From positions 3,918,501 through 3,982,500 of the forward strand of contig CANJKZ010000172.1 in the NCBI GenBank assembly GCA_947471745.1: a stretch of 64,000 nucleotides of DNA. The letters are read 5' to 3'. The position numbers were made by a program, and so were the translations under genes. The notes beneath the pieces were generated by a model, which was not told the origin of the DNA, did not search any database, and worked only from the letters and a program-made list of their open reading frames with translations. Shown in pieces: positions 42,874 to 54,878 of this stretch. The stretch is from Closterium sp. Naga37s-1 (Eukaryota; Streptophyta; Zygnematophyceae; Desmidiales; Closteriaceae). Position 1 is the first letter of the stretch; the number at the start of each line of letters is the position of its first letter.

Positions 42874-45800
42874 ATGGACTGTCCGCCAACTCGCCTGGTG
42901 CTCCCTGACGGTCGCCCGCTCGACCTGCACCTCACGTATGCCATCACGGTCGACGAGGCCCTTCGCCGCGCTCTGCCCTTTGCCATCTCTTCCTCGCTCG
43001 CTTGCTCCGCTCTGCACCCCTCCTGCCACATCTCCTTGCGCTCCGCCGACCGCGGCCTGCTGCGCGGCAGATGGCGCGACCTTCCGCTCTCGCGGCACCT
43101 GCAGCTGGGGCGCACGTACCTGGTGGTGGTGGAGCGCGGGCCGCGCGGGGGGAGGCACAGCTTGCGGTACGACGGGCGCAACATGGCGGAGCTGGTGGCG
43201 GCTGCGACGGCCGTGGAGCATGCTGCAGGGGTCGACTTGGAGGCGCCGCACGAGGTTAGCATGTCGCACCGCGACATCCGGTTACCCGCGTCGTTTTTCT
43301 GAACAAAAGAGTGTTTTCTTTATGCTTCTGCTATCGTCTATCGCCCGCTTCTCTCCCCATGTTCATTTCGTCTGTCTATCAACTACAGTTACTAACACAC
43401 CCTACACCGCCTCGGTTACCCTCTGACCATGTTCGCCCATCGCACCCCATCTGCCTCTGCCCTATTGTTCCTCGCAGGGCGGCTCGCCGCCCTTCTCGGA
43501 CCCGCTGCATGCAGCACTGCTAGCCGCCGCGCGTGACGCGGTCATGTCAGGAAGCTCTGACGGCCGCCACCAGCCTCCACATCCGCTATGTCACCCACCA
43601 TCCGCGCATCACCTCTCCCCTCGCTGCCATCTTCCCCCGTACCTCTCTCCCGGCGCGCCCCTGGATGTCGAGGGGCTTCTCGACTCCGGACAGCCTTCCC
43701 CGCCCGACGGACGTGCTCGGCGCGCAGCGGAGCTGACCAATGAGATGGCCGCACGCCTTGTAACTGCGGCGCGGAGAATGTTGGAAGCGGGACAATGGGA
43801 CGCACCCCGCGGCGGCTGTGGCGCTAAAGACGCGGACGCGCGAGGGTATGGCGCAGTGCTTGGCGGGGAAGGAGCAGGGAATGAACAGGACGACGGCAGG
43901 GGTGAAAGAGAGGGTCCAACGGTGGACGACTTGATGATGTGGATGGCGCACGGGGAGTCGCAAGCAATAGGGCTAGGCGACGGCGAGAGCGACGAGGAGC
44001 AAGGCAACAAGGAGCGAGGCGATGAGGAGGTGGATGGTGAGGGGGAAGCGAAGGCTGCATGGCGGAGGAACATTGCGGATTCGCGCACTCGCTGTGGTGT
44101 GCACGCGGACATTGCGGCAGCACGTGCGGCATACGTCAAGCGAGGAGGCCTGCTGGGAGCGTCAGCGATGGACGGCAGCGCGGCAGAGGAGGGAGCATCG
44201 TCCGGTGAGGCGCCAGGAGGGTTGGTTGACGAGCGCGACGGCGCGCGTGTGCAGCACGGCGAGGCCGCCAAAGGGATGGTTTGGGGGGAAGTGCGCGCAC
44301 TGGCCGGGGGAGGAGTCAATGGGGAAGGGGCGGGCGTCAAGAGGAGCTGCGGTGATGAGGGGGGGAAGGTGATCGTAGCAGAGGATGCACGCGATGCGGC
44401 GGGCGGCATGGCGGAGGATACGCGGGACGGTGCGGAGGAGTGGGACAGCGACGCGGATGCTTTCTCGCTCAGCCTGGGCCCCGACGGAGACGTACAGGCG
44501 GCGCCGCTCCGTACGGCGCGCGAAAATGCGGAAGCGAGCGGGGAAGAGATGATGGCGCGCGGGCAGGTCCCGATGAGTGCTAACCCGAGACGGCAGGACG
44601 GTGGGAAGGAAGGGGATGAGGGGAGTGGGTTGGAGGAAATGGTGAAGGGCGGGGAAGAGGTTGGTGGTGCCTTGGGGAGTGGGACAGCGGACGACGGGAC
44701 ACGGGAGGATGGGGAGGTGAGAGGTGACGGAAAGAATGCTCCTGTGGTGGAGGGCGCGGAGATCTCGAATGGAGGAGATGATGCGGATGGCGCGAACGGT
44801 GCAGACAGTGCAGATTGGAATGACCCGGAGACGGACTCACGCAGTGTGCTTGTAGCGGTGGAGGAGGGCAGTGGTGACGTGGAGGGCAGTGGTGACGTGG
44901 AGGGCAGTGGTGACGTGGAGGGCAGTGGTGACGTGGAGGGCAGTGGTGACGTGGAGGGCAGTGGTGACGTGGAGGGCAGTGGTGACGTGGAGGGAAGTGA
45001 TGACGTGGAGGGAACCGATGACGTGGAGGGAACCGATGACGTGGAGGGAAGTGATGACGTGGAGGGAAGTGGTGACGTGGAGAGCAGTGGTGACGTGGAG
45101 GGCAGTGGTGACGTGGAGGGCAGTGGTGACGTGGAGGGCAGTGGTGACGTGGAGGGCAGTGGTGACGTGGTGGGCAGTGGAGACGTGGAGGGCAGTGATG
45201 ACGTGGAGGGGAGTGATGACGTGGAGGGAAGTGATGACGTGGAGGACAGTGACGTGGAGGGCTGTGGTGACGTGGAGGGAAGTGGTGACGTGGAGGGAAG
45301 TGATGACGTGGAGGCATATGGTGATGTGGAGGGGACTAGACACGCGGAGGAAGGTGGTGGCGTGGGGTGGAGTGGGGTTGAAGAGAGTGGTGTCGTGGAG
45401 AACGGTGGTGAAGGTGGTGACGTGAAGGGGAGTGGTCACGTGGAGGAGAGTGACGATGTGGAGGGGAGTGACGAGGGGAGTGACGATGTGGAGGGGAGTG
45501 GTGCCGTGGAAGAGACTGGTGGCGTGGAGGAAGGAGGCGACGTGGAGAAGAGTGATGACGTGGAGGGGAGTGGTGACGTGGAGGGTGGCGAAGTGGAGAA
45601 GCGTGGTGACGTGGAGGGGAGTGGTGGCATGGAAGAGAATGGTTGCGACGTGGAGGAGAGTAGTGACGTGGAGGAGAGTGGTGACGTGGAGGAGAGTGGT
45701 GACGTGGAGGAGAGTGGTGACGTGGAGGAGAGCGGTGACGTGGAGGAGAGCGGTGACGTGGAGGAGAGCGGTGACGTGGAGGAGAGCGGTGACGTGGAGG

Positions 45801-48673
45801 AGAGCGGTGACGTGGAGGAGAGCGGTGACGTGGAGGAGAGCGGTGACGTGGAGGAGAGTGGCGACGTGGAGGAGAGTGGCGACGTGGAGGAGAGTGGCGA
45901 CGTGGAGGAGAGTGATGACGTGGAGGAGAGTGATGACGTGGAGGAGAGTGATGACGTGGAGGAGAGTGATGACGTGGAGGAGAGTGATGACGTGGAGGAG
46001 AGTGATGACGTGGAGGAGAGTGGCGACGTGGAGGAGATTGGTGACGTGGATGGGAGTGGTGACGTGGATGGGAGTGGTGACGTGGATGGGAGTGGTGACG
46101 TGGAAGGGGGTGGTGACGTGGAGGAGAGTGATGACGTGGAGGAGAGTGATGACGTGGAGGAGAGTGATGACGTGGAGGAGAGTGGCGACGTGGAGGAGAT
46201 TGGTGACGTGGATGTGAGTGGTGACGTGGATGGGAGTGGTGACGTGGATGGGGGTGGTGACGTGGAAGGGGGTGGTGACGTGGAAGGGAGTGGTGACGTG
46301 AATGGGAGTGGTGACGTGGAAGAAGATGGTGATGTGGAGGAGAATGATGACGTGGAGGAGGGTGGTGACGAGGGGGGGAGTGGTGATATGGAGGAAGGTG
46401 GTGATGTGGAGGGGAGTGATGACGCGGAGGTAGAGTATTGCGGCATCCAGGGTGCGCACACTGGGGGAGTGGAGGCAATGGGAGCGGAGGGTGATGCCGT
46501 GGCGGGGGACGTATGCGCGGAGGGTGAAACGGAGCAAATGCGGGAAGAGGAGAGCGAGGGGGGGAAGAAGAGGGATGAACACACGGCGGCGCTTGGTGAG
46601 GGAGAGGGCTGGCAATGCGGCGCGAGGAAGCCCGAGGGTAGCCCAGGCGGTGGTGGCAGCATTGCACCAGCACGTGCCTCGTCGTGCCCTCCATGCGGCC
46701 TTGGACTGGCATCGCCTGCGGAGAGGCGTCAGATTGCTGGCAAGGGGAGCGATGAGCAGGCAGGTGAGTTGCAACAGGCAGGCGATGAGGTGGAGGCACG
46801 GACACGTGACAACACACACGATGTGGCGGCTGACACTGTGGCGGAGGACGTGGCGGACGGTGCGGAGGAGAGCGAGGAGGGAGTGCGGTGCCATGCACCC
46901 ACGGCACCGCCCACGCATCACGGCCTTGCTCTACCTGGGGCCTGCCCCTCCCACTCCCACCCTCCGGTGTCTGCCGCTCTCTGCACAACTCAAGGAAAAC
47001 TTCCCGCTCCTCCTGTGGCCACCGGCAGCAGCGGCGGCAACGGCAGGCGCGTGGGGGCAGCTGCGGCGAGTGCAGCGGCGGCAGCAATGAAGGCGGCGGC
47101 GGTGGCTGCTGCTGCCGCTGCTGCTGCCAAGTGCGCTGCCGCCCGCCTGTCGCGCGTGTCTGATGCTCTGGCATGGGACAGCCGGGGGGGGCAGGGCGGC
47201 GTGGTGAAGGCAAGGACGAGGGCGAAGGGGGAAAGCGAGGAGAGCGGAAGGGGTGAAGGGGGTGAGTGTAGCCATGGCAGCAAGGAGCGCACGAGGCTGG
47301 TCAGCAATGCTGGTGAGCAGGAGCGTGGGCGGAAAGAGAAGGAAGGCACGGGAGATTGGGGAGGGGTAGGTAAGCGCAGTGGGACAGCGAATGAAGGGTG
47401 CGGGGCAGCAGGCAGTAGTGAGGGCGTGGGGATGCAAGGTGAGCATGGAGGCACAGCGGGCAGTGGTGGATATGTGCAGGTGGGTGGCAGGCGCATGGAT
47501 GCCGGGGAGTGGCTGATGAGGGAGGCGGCCAAACATGGCACAGAGATGCTCGTGACCGTGGCCGCTGCTGCTGCCTCCGCCGAGTGCCGCATGCATGCTG
47601 CCACACGTGGGCAGACGCGACTCATGCTGCACTCAGGGCCGCGTGGGAACGAGCAGCATGGCCCCTCTACTCAGCAGCAGCAGCAGCGGCAACGGCCACT
47701 GCAATGTATGCAGCCGCAGGAGACAGAAGCTGAGGGGGAGCAGCAGGGCCAGAAGCACATCCCCCAGAACCAGCACCACTCGCCACAGCAGCAGCAGCTG
47801 CAGCAGCAGGAGGAGGTGGGGAGCAGAGGCTATAGCAGCAGTGGCGGGCGGAGCAGCAGCAGCAGCAGCAGCAGCGAGGAGGTGTGGCGGCCGGAGGATG
47901 GGCTGGGGTGTCTGGGGGCAGAGTCGTTCCAAGCGCTGCTGCCTGACTTTGGCTGGCAGCCGCTCTCATGGGCCAGTGCGGGTGAGGAGCAGGGGCGAGG
48001 CGCATGCGCAGTGGGGGGCGAGGATGTGGAGGAGGCAAAGCTTTGGGCGGCGTATGAGGCGCAGTACAGGCAGCGGCGCAAGGGGCAGGAGGAGGCGCCA
48101 ATGGGCAAGGTGAGTAAGGTGGAGAAGGGACGGTCAGGTGGGGCTGAGGGTAGTGGGGACAGCGAGGCAGGGGATGAGGGTGAGGGAGAGGGAGAGGGTG
48201 AGGAGGAGGACATGGAGATGGCGTTTCTCTTCCGCCAGCTGCGCTTCTACCACCAGGGCTCCTCCCAGCCCGCCTGCACTGCCCCAGTGCCAGCAGCTGT
48301 GAACCCGTCCATGCCAGAGGATGCTGGTTCTGGAGGCAAGGCAGAGGAGCAGAGCAGCAGCAGCAGCAGCAGTGTGGGTAGCGAGGGAGTGTGGCGGCCT
48401 GAGCTGCCTCTGATTCTGGAGGTGCCAGAGTTAGAGGCGCTGTGCACGTCGCACGACACATCGGAGAACGAGGCAGGGTGGAGCGAGCACGGCACTTGCT
48501 CCTCATCATCCGGTGACTCGTCGCCCCTTTGCCATGGGTATGCCTCCGGGCAGGGAGTGGCAGTCGAGGAGGGGCCGGCAGCAGGGAAGGTGGGGCGGGG
48601 CTTGGTGCTGCCTAGCATTAACCGCATGGCATCCACCCTTGTGTGGCGCCCATGGACCAGGCACAGTGGGTGA
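42874..48673 (+). CDS. unrecognised 1858-aa protein with about 85 acidic hexapeptide repeats
   Basis: Two exons: 42,874-43,254 and 43,478-48,673, with a GT-AG intron of 223 bp in phase 0 (GAG|GTTAGC...CTCGCAG|GGC). The ATG begins MDCPPTRLVLPDGRPLDL. About 250 N-terminal residues look globular (TYAITVDEALRRALPF, LQLGRTYLVVVERGPRGG, then DPLHAALLAAARDAV) but match no family I know. Residues about 590-1110 are near-perfect hexads S-G-D-V-E-G/E. An Ala-rich stretch (AAAAAMKAAAVAAAAAAAA) and Gln/Ser homopolymers follow. The C-terminal part has two similar short motifs, SSSEEVWRPEDGLG and VGSEGVWRPELPL, each after a Ser run. A long internal ORF without stops supports real coding. It could have further introns in the low-complexity parts. 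Function unknown. Confidence 0.7.
44863..46440 (+). repeat. 18-bp coding minisatellite (S-G-D-V-E-G/E hexads)
   Basis: Roughly 85 tandem 18-bp units of type ggcagtggtgacgtggag, kept in frame across about 1.57 kb. Variants are block-wise: SGDVEG early (44,865-45,300), SGDVEE (45,655-45,910), SDDVEE (45,905-46,020) and SGDVDG/GGDVEG late. A nine-unit (162-bp) higher-order block repeats, with the marker gaggagattggtgacgtgg at 46,031 and again at 46,193. Confidence 0.92.
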
Positions 48674-49115
48674 AGGCCACTGCTCATTCATGCTGTGCTG
48701 ATTAGTTGATCTTAATTCGCTAGTACCGCAAGTACCTTAGGTGTTGCACTACAATAACCTTGCAGAAGCTCAGGATATGCAGGTATTACGGTATGTAGTA
48801 TTATGTAGACTTTTCCTACCACACTATATCGGCTAGAAAGTAACTCTTAATACGGTACATTGGTTTAGAAAGCTGCCACTGCTGTTATCAATCATGTCTG
48901 AAGCCAAAAAATGTGGAGCTCCACTGGTGCGGTGCGGTACATCAACTTAAAAAATGTGTGTCAAGCAAACCCTAACGCTACCATACACATATAGCTAGCA
49001 GATACGGTACCAATCTCACGCAGACAAACCTGCACATGGGCACAGACAGAGACGCAGCAGGCTTGAAAAAGTTTCACCAACACATGAACTTCAAAGCTTG
49101 GCTGTACATGAAGTT
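48674..49115. other. convergent 3' flanks, nothing recognised
   Basis: An AT-richer spacer between the end of the hexapeptide-repeat gene (plus) and the end of the CHCHD gene (minus). Presumably it is 3' UTRs. I see no further feature. Confidence 0.5.
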
Positions 49116-50705
49116 TCAGAAGCGGAGCAATGGGGAGCATGGTGGAGTGGCAGTGAGGCACTGACCGTGCTGCTTCTTGCAGTCGTTGAGCATGTCAATG
49201 TAGAACTGGCACTTGGCAATGTCCGTGCCGTTCGCCTGCACACACTGCACTCGTGGGTGGGAGCAGCGGGCAACGCAGGATGAGTTAGGGGAGAACAACA
49301 TGCTGATTGAATCATGCAGCACCAACAGCTGCGAGTATTCTGTGCATGCATCAACAAGAGCACGAGCCCGGCAGAGGGTAGCGAGTGGTGGATAAGTTGG
49401 TGCCATGGGTCCATGCTCTGCGTGCTAATCCCGTTTGACTCACGTCAGCGAAAGCCTTAGAGTGGTACGTGCACGAGTCGGCGGATGCAGATGTGACGGC
49501 AGGGGCGGCGGCGGCAGCGGGGGCGGGGGCAGCGTCAGCAGCGCCGACGTGCTCGTGGGTGACGGTGCGCGGGCCCACCACGGCGTCCACCGCGCGGTGC
49601 GCTATGGCGCTGCCCGTGCCGAACGCCAGCCCTGTGCAGCGCCACGCGTGTAGGGCGGCGTAAGGGAGCATGACAAGCGGGGGAGAGGGGAAGGGGGGGT
49701 GTGGAGTGGAGGAGGGAAGGGGGCGAGGGAAGTTGACACAAGTTGTGGGAAGGACCAGCAGGAGATTGCACTGATGCTGGTGGTGATAGCGGTGGTGGGC
49801 GCGAGGACAGACGTCACGGCGGTGGGACCTCGAGATAGAGCAGACCGGAAGAACGAAGGCAGATAGCAGCACCGCTACTCGTGCGCATACCGTGCGCAGT
49901 TGGTTAGAACGGGCAAGTTCGCGCACGCGTGGAACGCGGGTGGTCTAAGACGCCGTACCTTGTCCGACCATCCCCATCATGCCGCTCAGCATGCCACCTC
50001 CGCCGCCGCTCTGCTGCATGGGCGCTGGAGCGGGCGCCGCTGGAGAAACAGAGAAAGAGAAAAAACGGACAGAGAGCGAGAGAGAGGGCATAAGGTGCGC
50101 GTACAAGATGGAAGGCACAAAAGCGGACAAGCGTGGAGAGCGATAGATGCGGCGTAAGGGCAGAAAGGCTGCACGCAGCTTGTTGCTCATGTCGCAATTG
50201 CGCGGCTCATGCAGATGGCGCAGAGCGGAGCATCGCAACGCACAGACTTACCGACAGGGGCGGGGGGAGGAGCGCGGGGGGCTGCTGCCGGCATGGCGCG
50301 AGGGGCGGGGCGCGATGCTGCATGGCGGATTCCAGGGTGAAGAAGGAAAGAAGGCAATTCTTAATCACGCGCCATGGAAGTTTACACGCTCAAAGGAAGC
50401 AGAAAAACGAGAAAACGAATAACAGCAAACGGCAGGAGAAGCGATGGTGCAACCGGTGGGCCAGATCCGAGGAGCAGGCGCTGTGAAGCATGAAGAGATA
50501 GATCTAGTGGGCTGCTGCTGCACGACGTAACGGCCTTATGGGCCGCGGTGCTAAGGGCCTCAGATGCCGCATGCGACGGCTGCCGAGCGAGAGCTCCAGC
50601 AATCGAAGCGATCGATGCGACGAACGTGACTGAAGAACCATAATCGCCTACTGGATCAGACGAGGTGCCGTGGAATGGCTTACCGGGGCGTCTGCTGCGA
50701 GCCAT
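49116..50705 (-). CDS. CHCHD2: CHCHD2/CHCHD10/MIX17-type twin CX9C mitochondrial protein
   Basis: Five exons by GT-AG and phase: 50,705-50,684, 50,284-50,252, 50,039-49,959, 49,631-49,444 and 49,244 to the stop at 49,116, about 150 aa. The start is MARSRRP, basic as in a mitochondrial presequence, followed by Pro/Ala-rich sequence. Then come the Gly/Met-rich segment GGGGGMLSGMMGMVGQG and the conserved GLAFGTGSAIAHRAVDAVVG helix typical of the family. The CHCH domain has C-TYHSKAFAD-C (CX9C, split by the last intron exactly before the second Cys) and C-QFYIDMLND-C (CX9C). Such proteins are oxidised by Mia40 in the intermembrane space and act in cristae and respiratory-chain maintenance (family knowledge). 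The 3' end is the least certain: a GTCAGT after CKKQH could be a further donor. Confidence 0.88.
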
Positions 50706-51296
50706 GGTGTGTGCGAGGGACGGTGAGACCGCGAGACGGCGAACACGAGGCGGTGCCGGTGGCGAGGCGATTGAAGATCTGAAGTTGAAGCAACGCCTCG
50801 AGAAGTGTAACTGCACGGTGTGGGAGCAGCGGCAGGCGTGGGACTGGAAGAGCAGATGGTTCCAGAACAAGAGCTCCGAGCAGCTCGGCTGACCTCTTGA
50901 AGCAAGGAGAGGGGTCACAGGTCATGGGCTTCTTGGGATTGCCGATGACGCAATCAAGGCGGCCTCGTTGCTCACACGGATGCGCGCAGGCGTGGCGAAC
51001 AAGCAAGCGGTGGGCGAAGGGGCGTTCGTTACCGGCTTCGCTGCTTCATCCAACAACCGCGAAGCAGTGGCACTCATGCATCCCCCATAACACAATTCCG
51101 ACAATCACCCTTCATTGTCCACCCGTTTTAGAATGTTACATGAAGACCAATGCACTCTTTATAACAAGCACTTTTTACAAAGATTGTGCACATGGTCGGC
51201 ATCAGCACTCGACTAGACTGGCAATATTTATACGGATATAAGACAATAAATCGGAGGTGATCATATATATTAACACCAAAAGACGCACCACATGGC
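50706..51296. other. spacer between CHCHD gene 5' end and PX gene 3' end
   Basis: Both flanking genes are on the minus strand, so this holds the CHCHD promoter and the 3' UTR of the PX gene. I see no convincing TATA or other element. An AT-rich stretch lies at 51,110-51,260. Confidence 0.45.
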
Positions 51297-54200
51297 TCAC
51301 AACTCAAGGCTTTCCATCTGCACGACTGTGTTGTTTCTGCTGGCCCACTGCCCCAACCCCCACTTTCTCAACCCCCCAGCTCCACCCTGCCCATTCGTCT
51401 CTCCTTCCCGTCTCTCCTTGCCACTTGCTTCCTCCTCATGCTCGCGGCTACTGCCGCCCACTGCACCTGATCCCACCACAGCGCTAGCAGTGGGCGGCGA
51501 GGGCGCAACCAGGGGAGCGGAGGCAGCGGTGCGTGGCGTGGCTGAGGGCTGGATGGGCTTGGCGCAGAGCAGGCAGAGGCGCGTGCGGCGCAGGCAGCAG
51601 GAGTGGTAGGCGGCAGAGCAGTGCTGGCAGCGGGACGTGGACGGCACCTGGTGGGCAGGGGGTGTGAAACAGGGGAGAGAGGCAATGTTGCAACGGGGGC
51701 GGGGGGTGGGGTGTGGAAGGATTGAGGGCAGGTAAGGAATGAGGTGGCATGAAGCAGGAAGCACAGTTTTGGGTTTAGGGAGAGCAGATAGACCTCGTAG
51801 GGGAAGATGAGGGGGCCAAAGGGACTGCAGCAGGTAGCTTGCGCGGTGCAGTGCGTGGTGGCGGCTGCAGCGCACTCTATGCACCCCGATGCCATGTGGC
51901 GCCGCAGAGACGATGCCAGGCGCGCCAGCATGTCCGGCAGCACTGCCACACATAAGGCGGGGGGGTAGAGGGGAGGTTGGCATGGGGAATGAGCACAGAT
52001 AGATAGATGGGTGACAGTGCAACGACTAGCAGCAGCGCGCACCCACTGGCTGGAGGCATCGAAAGGGGCAAGCGCATCCGCCATGCAAAAGGCGCAGCCG
52101 CCCGCCACTATCCCGCCCTCCTCCCCCTGCGCCGCTCACCAGCGAATCTGCCTTTGGAGGCGTCCACGAGGTCGCGCATGGCAAAGAAGCCCTCAGTCTC
52201 GCGCTGCACCAGGTACGCCCTGCGCCCCAGGCGTGACAGCAGGTGGCGGCGCAGCGGGCACGCGGCGCCCATGGCGGCGTGCAGCACGGCCAGGTGCGCC
52301 CTCAGGCGCTGGATGTGCGCCAGTAGCGGCACCCGCCGCGGCAGCAGTGGGTTCACTGCGCTCAGGCACAGCAACGGCTGCAGGGGAGGGCCACGAGGGG
52401 GACAAAGGGTGCAGTTGGGTGATGCGGGTGGGTATGCTAAAATGGAATTCACTGGGCTCGCCTTGCAGCCTTCCCATCCAGCCATATCATCTGTCCGCCT
52501 CCTGCTGTACAACCAACCTCCCTCCCCAGCGCACCTGGTCATGAGTGGAGTCGAGGTAGGCCTTGGCGAGCTGGCACACGGGGCGCTCGTCAAAGCACCA
52601 GACGCGCAGCACGAGGCCCGGCAGTGCACAGCGGTCGCTGCCCTGGCAGGCGCCGCAGAAGATGCGCCCTGTGTAGTGGCACAGCCGCGGTGCCGCCACT
52701 GGGGGGACGAGCGCTGGCAGCGGGTGGAAGAAGAGCAGGGCGGACGCAGAGGAGCGCGCAGCATGCGCGTCCGGGAGGAGTGGCCTGGGCGAGACGCGTG
52801 CCGGGGAGGGGGTGGAGGAGGGCGCAGGGAGGCAGGGAGTGGGGAAGGAAGGCGAGTGAGAGGCGAATGATGGTTGGTGCAATGCACAGGCATGTGGAAG
52901 GACGTGGAACGGGATGATCCGGGGAAATAGCAGGTGTAAGGAGGGCAGGAGGTGCAGTGCAGGCATGGCGCATGCAGTGAGCTCCACACGGAGCAGCGAG
53001 CCCTGGTGCCTCACCTCCTGCACGCGGCACAGCAGTGGCGCTGCAGCAGCATCTGGCGCTGCACACTGGCGTCGTCATCTTTCACCACCTCCACACTCAG
53101 CCGCACCATCAGCCCCCCGCCTCCCCCCCGCCTCACCATCTCCCCCCCTCTGTCCCCCGTCAGCCCCGCCACCGCTGCCAAATCCGCGCCCTCGCTTCCC
53201 CCCTCGCCCTCCGCCCCATCCCTGCGCCCCCCGTCCCCACTCTCCTCCTCCATCTCCCCCCCTCCCAGGCGCATCAGTGGCATGGCGTCCCCATTGCCCT
53301 GCCTCCGTGTGGGCGGGGTGGAAGGCACGCCTGGCAGTGCGGGGGGCAGCCACGCGGACAGCCCTCCGCCCAACCATGTGCCCGCCCGCCCCCCTCCCAG
53401 CAGAGGGGGAGGCGCCCATGCGCCTGGGGGAGCATCGGGGGACGGGGCAGACGCGAGGGCGGCCCAGGGGGTGTGCTGCATGATGGGGTGCGCGAGGAAG
53501 GAGAGGAGGGGCGGCGCAGTGGAGAGGGGGGGGCCTGCCGCGAGGAGGGCAGAGAGCGCGGACTGCAGGAGGTGGGAGCGGCGGAGGACGGCGGACGCGC
53601 TAGCGCCGCCCAGGAAGCGACCCGCCTCCTCGCGCACCGCATGCCACGCCACGGCCACAGGGGACGGCGGCGCTGGGGAGTGAGGGTGGGGCGCGCGCGG
53701 GACGGGGGGCGAGAGGGCGTGGGAGTGCGCGAGGGGCGAGTAGGGCAGCGCGAGCATGGCGTCGCCGTCGAGCAGCGCGCGCATGTGCTGCTGCAGCTCC
53801 ACCAGCTCGCGGAACCGCCGCTCCACATGCCACTCGCGTCCTGCGCGGACGCGCACGCGCATGCGGTACACGGCGTGGCTGCGCACGCCCACCAGGCGGT
53901 CGCCCAGCGACACCTCGCCCTGCACCAGCCGCGACCCCACCACGTCCACGCGCGCCACGTGCTCCCCCTCCGCCAGCACCGCCTCCCCTGCTGCCCCTCC
54001 CCCGCCGCCTGCCCCCTCGTGCCCCGTGCGCCCATCCGCCACTCTGAACGGCAACTGTGCCGTCCTGCCCCTGCCCCGCCCCGCGTGCGCGGAAGAGGCG
54101 GCGCCGTCCCCCCCGTCGAGCACGAGCACCTCCTCCATGTCCGCCAGCATCGCCATGTCCATGTACCGCTCCTGCAGCGCCGCCCCGCGCTCCATGCGCG

Positions 54201-54878
54201 CGCTCATCTGCGGGGAAGAGAAATCAGGGCGAGGGGGTGAAGGGGTAAGGAGGAGGAGATTTCAACCTAGTCTCTGAAAAGAGCAAAATGACGGCAGCGC
54301 ACGCGGCAGAGGCGGGGGGTGCGCGTCACCTCGTCGTTGCTGGACGACACCGCGAGCCCGCTGTCGTCCGCGCGCACAACCCACTCGCATGCTTCCGCGT
54401 CTTCCCCCGGGCTTGATGGGGCAGCGGGGAGGCGGAGGCCGTCAGGGCTGTCGTGAAGCGCGGAAGGTGACGGGACGGGATGAAGAGGCGAGAAGGCGAT
54501 GCCACGGATAGAGCCCACGATTCCCGCTGTTAGATCCTCTCCCACGCCATTTTCGCGATTCGCTTTTCCGGCTTCCGTTGCACCGCCGTCCCCATCGCGG
54601 AACGCTTCACTTTCAGCAAAAGCGCCGCCATCAGTGTGTGGCATGAGGCACCCGGCAACATCACCCACGGCGGTTGACTGCGTCGTGCCGCCACTGCCAG
54701 CCTCCATCCGCCTGTCCCCCACCACTCCTTCTGATCCCTCTGTTGGCACGCCGCACTCCTCGGCTTCCTCCCAGCCTAAGCCCTGCTCCCGTGCATCGCA
54801 CTCGCGCTGCTCCACGGCACTCTCAGCCGCGGCCACATCGTGACGAACATCTGGTTGAGCTGTTTCACCGCCGTCCAT
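51297..54878 (-). CDS. PX domain protein with C-terminal Rubicon-like (DUF4206) zinc domain
   Basis: Exon 1 is 54,878-54,330 (MDGGETAQ..., ending SSSNDE). Exon 2 is 54,207 to about 53,012 and holds the PX domain: YRMRVRVRAGREWHVERRFRELVELQQHMRALL, i.e. the R-R-F/Y phosphoinositide-binding pattern (described, not extended). It ends in a Cys pair, HCCAAC. Later exons are about 52,708-52,536 (LCHYTGRIFCGAC, RPVCQLAKAYLDS), 52,377-52,140 (LLCLSAVNPLLPRRVP, AYLVQRETEGFFAMRDL), 51,942-51,794 (PDMLARLASSLRRHM) and 51,647-51,297 (STSRCQHCSAAYHSCC, CLLCAKPI). This is the plant PX plus DUF4206 arrangement. DUF4206/Rubicon-homology domains bind zinc and Rab7-type GTPases in endosome and autophagy traffic (family knowledge). 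Exon 2 to exon 3 does not join in phase, so a small exon between 53,005 and 52,720 is probably missing from my model. Confidence 0.85.

Noticed and set aside
44837-47213. Long antisense frames (694 and 625 codons) across the hexapeptide-repeat gene
   Set aside because: They arise because an 18-bp repeat, a multiple of three, lacks stops in several frames. They encode only simple HVTTLLHVTT or PPRHHS repeats, and the sense frame has non-repeat globular ends and a phased intron.
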